NCBI GenBank assembly: GCA_965662195.1
Contig: CBFIHA010000036.1
Span: 1 to 34,402 of the forward strand
Source: UBA1268 sp965662195
GTDB taxonomy: Bacteria; Planctomycetota; Planctomycetia; Pirellulales; UBA1268
Reading direction: 5' to 3'
DNA length: 34,402 bases
Shown: positions 32,252 to 34,402 of the stretch, piece after piece
Position numbering within the stretch: the first letter of the stretch is position 1
How the letters are laid out: the number at the start of each line of letters is the position of its first letter
Position numbers and translations under genes: made by a program
The notes under the pieces: model-generated
What the model was told of the DNA's origin: nothing
Seen by the model: the letters and a program-made list of their open reading frames with translations, nothing else
Database searches by the model: none

Positions 32252-32506
32252 CTACCAGTAAGCAGCAGCGGTCAGGCAGCTACCGATGAGAGCAAGCGAG
32301 CAAAGGCCACCCATCAGCAGCACCACCAGGCACCCGCGTGTCGTCCGCTGGTAGACCCGGTTGTAGGCCGCCTTCTTTGGATTCGTCACCCAGCCCCAGC
32401 CACGGGGAGCTTTGAGGCCAGCCCGGTGCCGCAGAGCCCGCTTCCAGCTGGTACGGGCCCGGATTCGCTTCTTCAGGCTCGGGACGCGGAAGCCGATTTT
32501 GACCAC
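32252..32506 (-). CDS. Small basic protein with C-terminal membrane helix
   Basis: An 84-residue protein starting at GTG 32506 behind GGAG. The N-terminal 58 residues are very basic (FRVPSLKKRIRARTSWKRAL, then GWGWVTNPKKAAYNRVYQRT). The C-terminus is one hydrophobic helix (LVVLLMGGLCSLALIGSCL). The Lys/Arg-rich region suggests nucleic-acid or lipid contact, but that is inference. I do not name a family. It is first in a two-gene unit with the CxxC protein. Confidence 0.55.
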   Translation of the reverse strand: MVKIGFRVPSLKKRIRARTSWKRALRHRAGLKAPRGWGWVTNPKKAAYNRVYQRTTRGCLVVLLMGGLCSLALIGSCLTAAAYW

Positions 32507-32622
32507 GGCAAAGCTCCACCAGCGGGCGAGTCCTTCACAGCAATCCTAGCGGTTGCAGAAATCGCTCACAGACCGATCGCTGGCCCGTGGGACCAACGTT
32601 GTCCAACCACCATCAAAATTCA

Positions 32623-33342
32623 TCAATCCAGTCGGGTGGCGGCAGCAATAAGCTCACGGATCCGATTGAGCACAAGCGGGAGCCGCTCCTGGCTCTTGGT
32701 GTCGGGGAGAAGCTGGGCCGCGATCAGATCTTCAGCGTCGGGACGCGCGATGATGGCTTCAAGTTAATTGGCGATCGCACTGCGCAGTTCGGCGGGCGTC
32801 GCAGTGACGTCGCCCACAATCTCCTGCCGGCCGTCGATGACTGCAATAACGTCCTCAAGATCATGGCTGGCGATCGGGTTGGTTCGGCCCCGATCGCTGA
32901 AAGCCGCAAGCTTCGTGGCGAGGAAGCAGGCAGGGGTCACAAGGCGAATAACAGAATTATTGGGCAGCTTGATCGGTGTGGCCGTCTCGTACGCAAGCGG
33001 ATACCACTCAGATGAAAACCCGAGAATCTCCCCCCGCGTCGGCATGATGTCGACGACAATGTCCTCGAAGAGCCAACGGCAGATGGGAGCCCCCTCGCGT
33101 GTATCTTCCCGGAGCCCCAAGGCTGCGAGTCGCCCGCGAAGGATCTCGGAGTATTCACCAAGGTTCACGACATCCACGACCAGGTCGACGTCTTTGGTCT
33201 GCCGCGGCCGCTGACCACCGGGCAGGGTGATGAACAACTCGGTGACGGCGCCGCCGAGAAACACAAGCCGTTCCTATAGCGGGGCGAGGCGATCAACGAC
33301 CCGCATCAGCATGGCGAGGTTGTCGGAGATGCGATCAGCCAT
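32623..33342 (-). pseudogene. Nucleotidyltransferase (AbiEii/MNT-like), two in-frame stops
   Basis: The reconstructed frame runs ATG 33342 to TGA 32623, 239 residues. It is interrupted by TAG at codon 23 (33274-33276) and TAA at 32764-32766. Before the first stop it reads MADRISDNLAMLMRVVDRLA; after it comes FLGGAVTELFI and the acidic TKDVDLVVDV (Asp51, Asp53), the nucleotidyltransferase active site. After the second stop the frame continues naturally for 46 codons (starting LEAIIARPDAEDLIAAQLLP, including RLPLVLNRIRELI). The family uses such a tail. A shorter product could start at GTG 33264 behind AGGA and end at the TAA (166 residues), retaining the active site. The ATG overlaps the HTH gene by 8 bases, as in toxin-antitoxin pairs. 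Confidence 0.8.
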
Positions 33343-33841
33343 CAAGCAGCCTCGTCAGGTGTTCCTCGGCGAGCTTTCGCTCGCGGGCCCGGCCGCTGCG
33401 GACTGCGTCAATCAACGCCAGCAATTGATAGAGTTCTGCGTCGGCCCGGGCAGCCGCCGGCACCGACGGATACAGCGGCTCCAATGACTCGCCGCGGGCC
33501 TCGCCACTGGAATCAGGCCAGACGGGAATTGGATCGACACCGGCGTGAATCTGCTCGGATAACGGCAATGTGGCGTAGGCCGTTGGCATACCCGGCGTCA
33601 TGCCGCCACGAACAGCGGGAAAGGCATACCGCAGACCGTGGAGTACGAACTCCCGAATCGCGTGGCGGACAGGCCGGCGGTCAGCACGGAGCAGACCAGC
33701 AGTTTTGGCTCGGCCCACCGAGCGGTGAACGGCGGAAAGGCTCAGACCGAGCGAGTCGGCGAGTTTCTGAATCGTGAGGCCTGGATGAAGGGTGAGCTTC
33801 AAGGCCACAACAACGTCTTGGGGGTGGAGGTGCGGCTGCAT
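33335..33841 (-). CDS. HTH regulator paired with the nucleotidyltransferase (antitoxin-like)
   Basis: A 168-residue protein with an N-terminal winged-HTH (about 18-52: LTIQKLADSLGLSLSAVHRS, VGRAKTAGLL). The middle (HAIREFVLHGLRYAFPAVRG, then GMPTAYATLPL) and the C-terminus (ADAELYQLLALIDAVRSGRA) match the intact regulator usually upstream of AbiEii/MNT-type nucleotidyltransferases. Its stop overlaps the start of the partner by 8 bases. Such pairs are toxin-antitoxin or phage-defence-like modules in which the HTH partner represses its own promoter. This gene is intact; the partner is interrupted. Confidence 0.8.
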   Translation of the reverse strand: MQPHLHPQDVVVALKLTLHPGLTIQKLADSLGLSLSAVHRSVGRAKTAGLLRADRRPVRHAIREFVLHGLRYAFPAVRGGMTPGMPTAYATLPLSEQIHAGVDPIPVWPDSSGEARGESLEPLYPSVPAAARADAELYQLLALIDAVRSGRARERKLAEEHLTRLLDG

Positions 33842-33847
33842 GGGGAC

Positions 33848-33877
33848 AGTATATTTCCGATTTCCAGAAAATGGAAA
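33848..33877 (-). promoter_or_regulatory. Palindromic promoter/operator of the HTH gene
   Basis: On the minus strand TTTCCA (33872-33877) and TATACT (33848-33853) lie 18 bases apart, with TATACT ending only six bases before the ATG at 33841, so the mRNA would be nearly leaderless. The spacer is a partial palindrome: TTTCCATTT on one side and AAATCGGAAA on the other. That is a natural binding site for the encoded HTH protein. Confidence 0.5.
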
Positions 33878-34020
33878 CTTCTTTTTTTAAGGCTTTTCTG
33901 GCCAAGACAAAAAGTGGTCCCGCATCCAGCAGCGCGTGGGGGGGACCAACCTTGTCCCTTTGGCCGGTTTTAATTCGGCTACCTTGCTGCCCGGTCAGTG
34001 CCACCCCAGGAACGCACCCC

Positions 34021-34236
34021 ATGCCCCCAATCGGCCCCTCCCGCCACCGACTGCACGACTATGAGGCCGGCTGGCTCATGCTGCTGGTCAAGATGGGCAT
34101 AGCCACTCGCGCTGAGGCCACCGAGGCCCAGAACCGGGTTGCCCGCCAGACGCTTGAAGACCTCGATCGGTTTCAGCGGCGGCAGCGGGCCAAGAAGCGG
34201 CGCCGCAAGCGGGGTGAGGAGCAGGATGATGGGTGA
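34021..34236 (+). CDS. Small basic hypothetical protein
   Basis: A 71-residue protein from ATG 34021, behind an AGGA at a nine-base distance. It has RHRLHDYEAGWLMLLVKMGI and ATRAEATEAQNRVARQTLED, then a very basic C-terminal helix (RRQRAKKRRRKRGE). The heptad-like helix and basic tail suggest a helical, possibly nucleic-acid-binding protein. The frame is open upstream to 33871 but without ribosome site. No family recognised. Confidence 0.55.
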   Translation: MPPIGPSRHRLHDYEAGWLMLLVKMGIATRAEATEAQNRVARQTLEDLDRFQRRQRAKKRRRKRGEEQDDG

Positions 34237-34268
34237 TGGGAATTGCAGATTATGGCCTCCACTTCCTG

Positions 34269-34402
34269 CTAGCGAATGTGATTCCGGGCCGGCCGGATTT
34301 CTTTGATTGGATCGTCGCCACTGGTCGGGTTCGGCTCCTGGTACTTTGCTGAAATATCGTCCCAGGCGTACGCCGGCGACCGTTGGCCGGTGGCGTAGTA
34401 GT
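34269..34402 (-). CDS. C-terminal end of a gene cut by the right edge
   Basis: Reading in from the right edge on the minus strand, one frame gives 43 residues (YYATGQRSPAYAWDDISAKY, then QEPNPTSGDDPIKEIRPARN and HIR) before TAG at 34269-34271. The composition is protein-like and the other two frames are less so. The start lies outside the window. Family not recognised. Confidence 0.45.
   Translation of the reverse strand, partial: YYATGQRSPAYAWDDISAKYQEPNPTSGDDPIKEIRPARNHIR

Noticed and set aside
32764..33276. Stop-codon recoding in the nucleotidyltransferase
   Set aside because: Two different stop codons (TAG and TAA), no SECIS- or Pyl-like element or release-factor context, and neighbouring genes use both stops normally; mutation is simpler.

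Overview
The window is GC-rich bacterial chromosome with compact housekeeping genes, frequent GTG/TTG starts, many secreted or membrane proteins without known function, and several families of palindromic intergenic repeats. The sigma-70 factor with a long acidic N-terminus, the roughly 990-residue PurL carrying PurS-like N-terminal segments, the CysC with an internal insertion and the repeat types together suggest a planctomycete (Pirellulales-like). That assignment is inference; there is no rRNA or other direct marker in the window.

Layout. 1-902 is a repeat-dense intergenic block. 903-9576 holds trpC, an epimerase/response-regulator pair, a GNAT-like protein, a small secreted protein, a YgiQ-type radical SAM enzyme, a secreted/anchored PDZ protein and cysC. 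9598-12049 holds a secreted VOC-fold protein and the primary sigma factor gene, separated by a two-unit 100-bp tandem repeat that starts at the rpoD stop codon. 12730-16189 holds a zinc-ribbon membrane protein, a SAF-domain protein with a long Ala/Pro-rich tail, and a lipoprotein. 16263-20895 is the tyrA-purL-purQ run (tyrosine and purine synthesis), with the lipoprotein and SAF genes following on the same strand. 21029-30882 holds an orphan type II secretion F protein, a HEAT-repeat protein, a polytopic membrane protein, an SLC13-type transporter with RCK_C domains, a beta-carbonic anhydrase, a histone-deacetylase-like hydrolase, a secreted protein, and an alpha/beta hydrolase overlapping a membrane-protein gene.

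From about 31310 to the right edge the character changes to an accessory region: tiny genes (FmdB-type zinc ribbon, DUF1653, a CxxC protein, a small membrane protein), REP-like palindromes, and a HTH/nucleotidyltransferase pair resembling an AbiE/MenTA-type toxin-antitoxin module. In that pair the nucleotidyltransferase frame is interrupted by two different in-frame stops while the HTH gene is intact.

The most unusual signals are: (1) the 100-bp repeat family whose hairpin arms change sequence between copies while remaining complementary; (2) the doubly interrupted nucleotidyltransferase downstream of an intact regulator with a palindromic promoter; (3) a strong minus-strand intrinsic terminator with two further hairpins and a 37-codon ORF in a gap where no minus-strand gene was expected. 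No rRNA, tRNA, CRISPR array, integrase or insertion-sequence transposase was seen.
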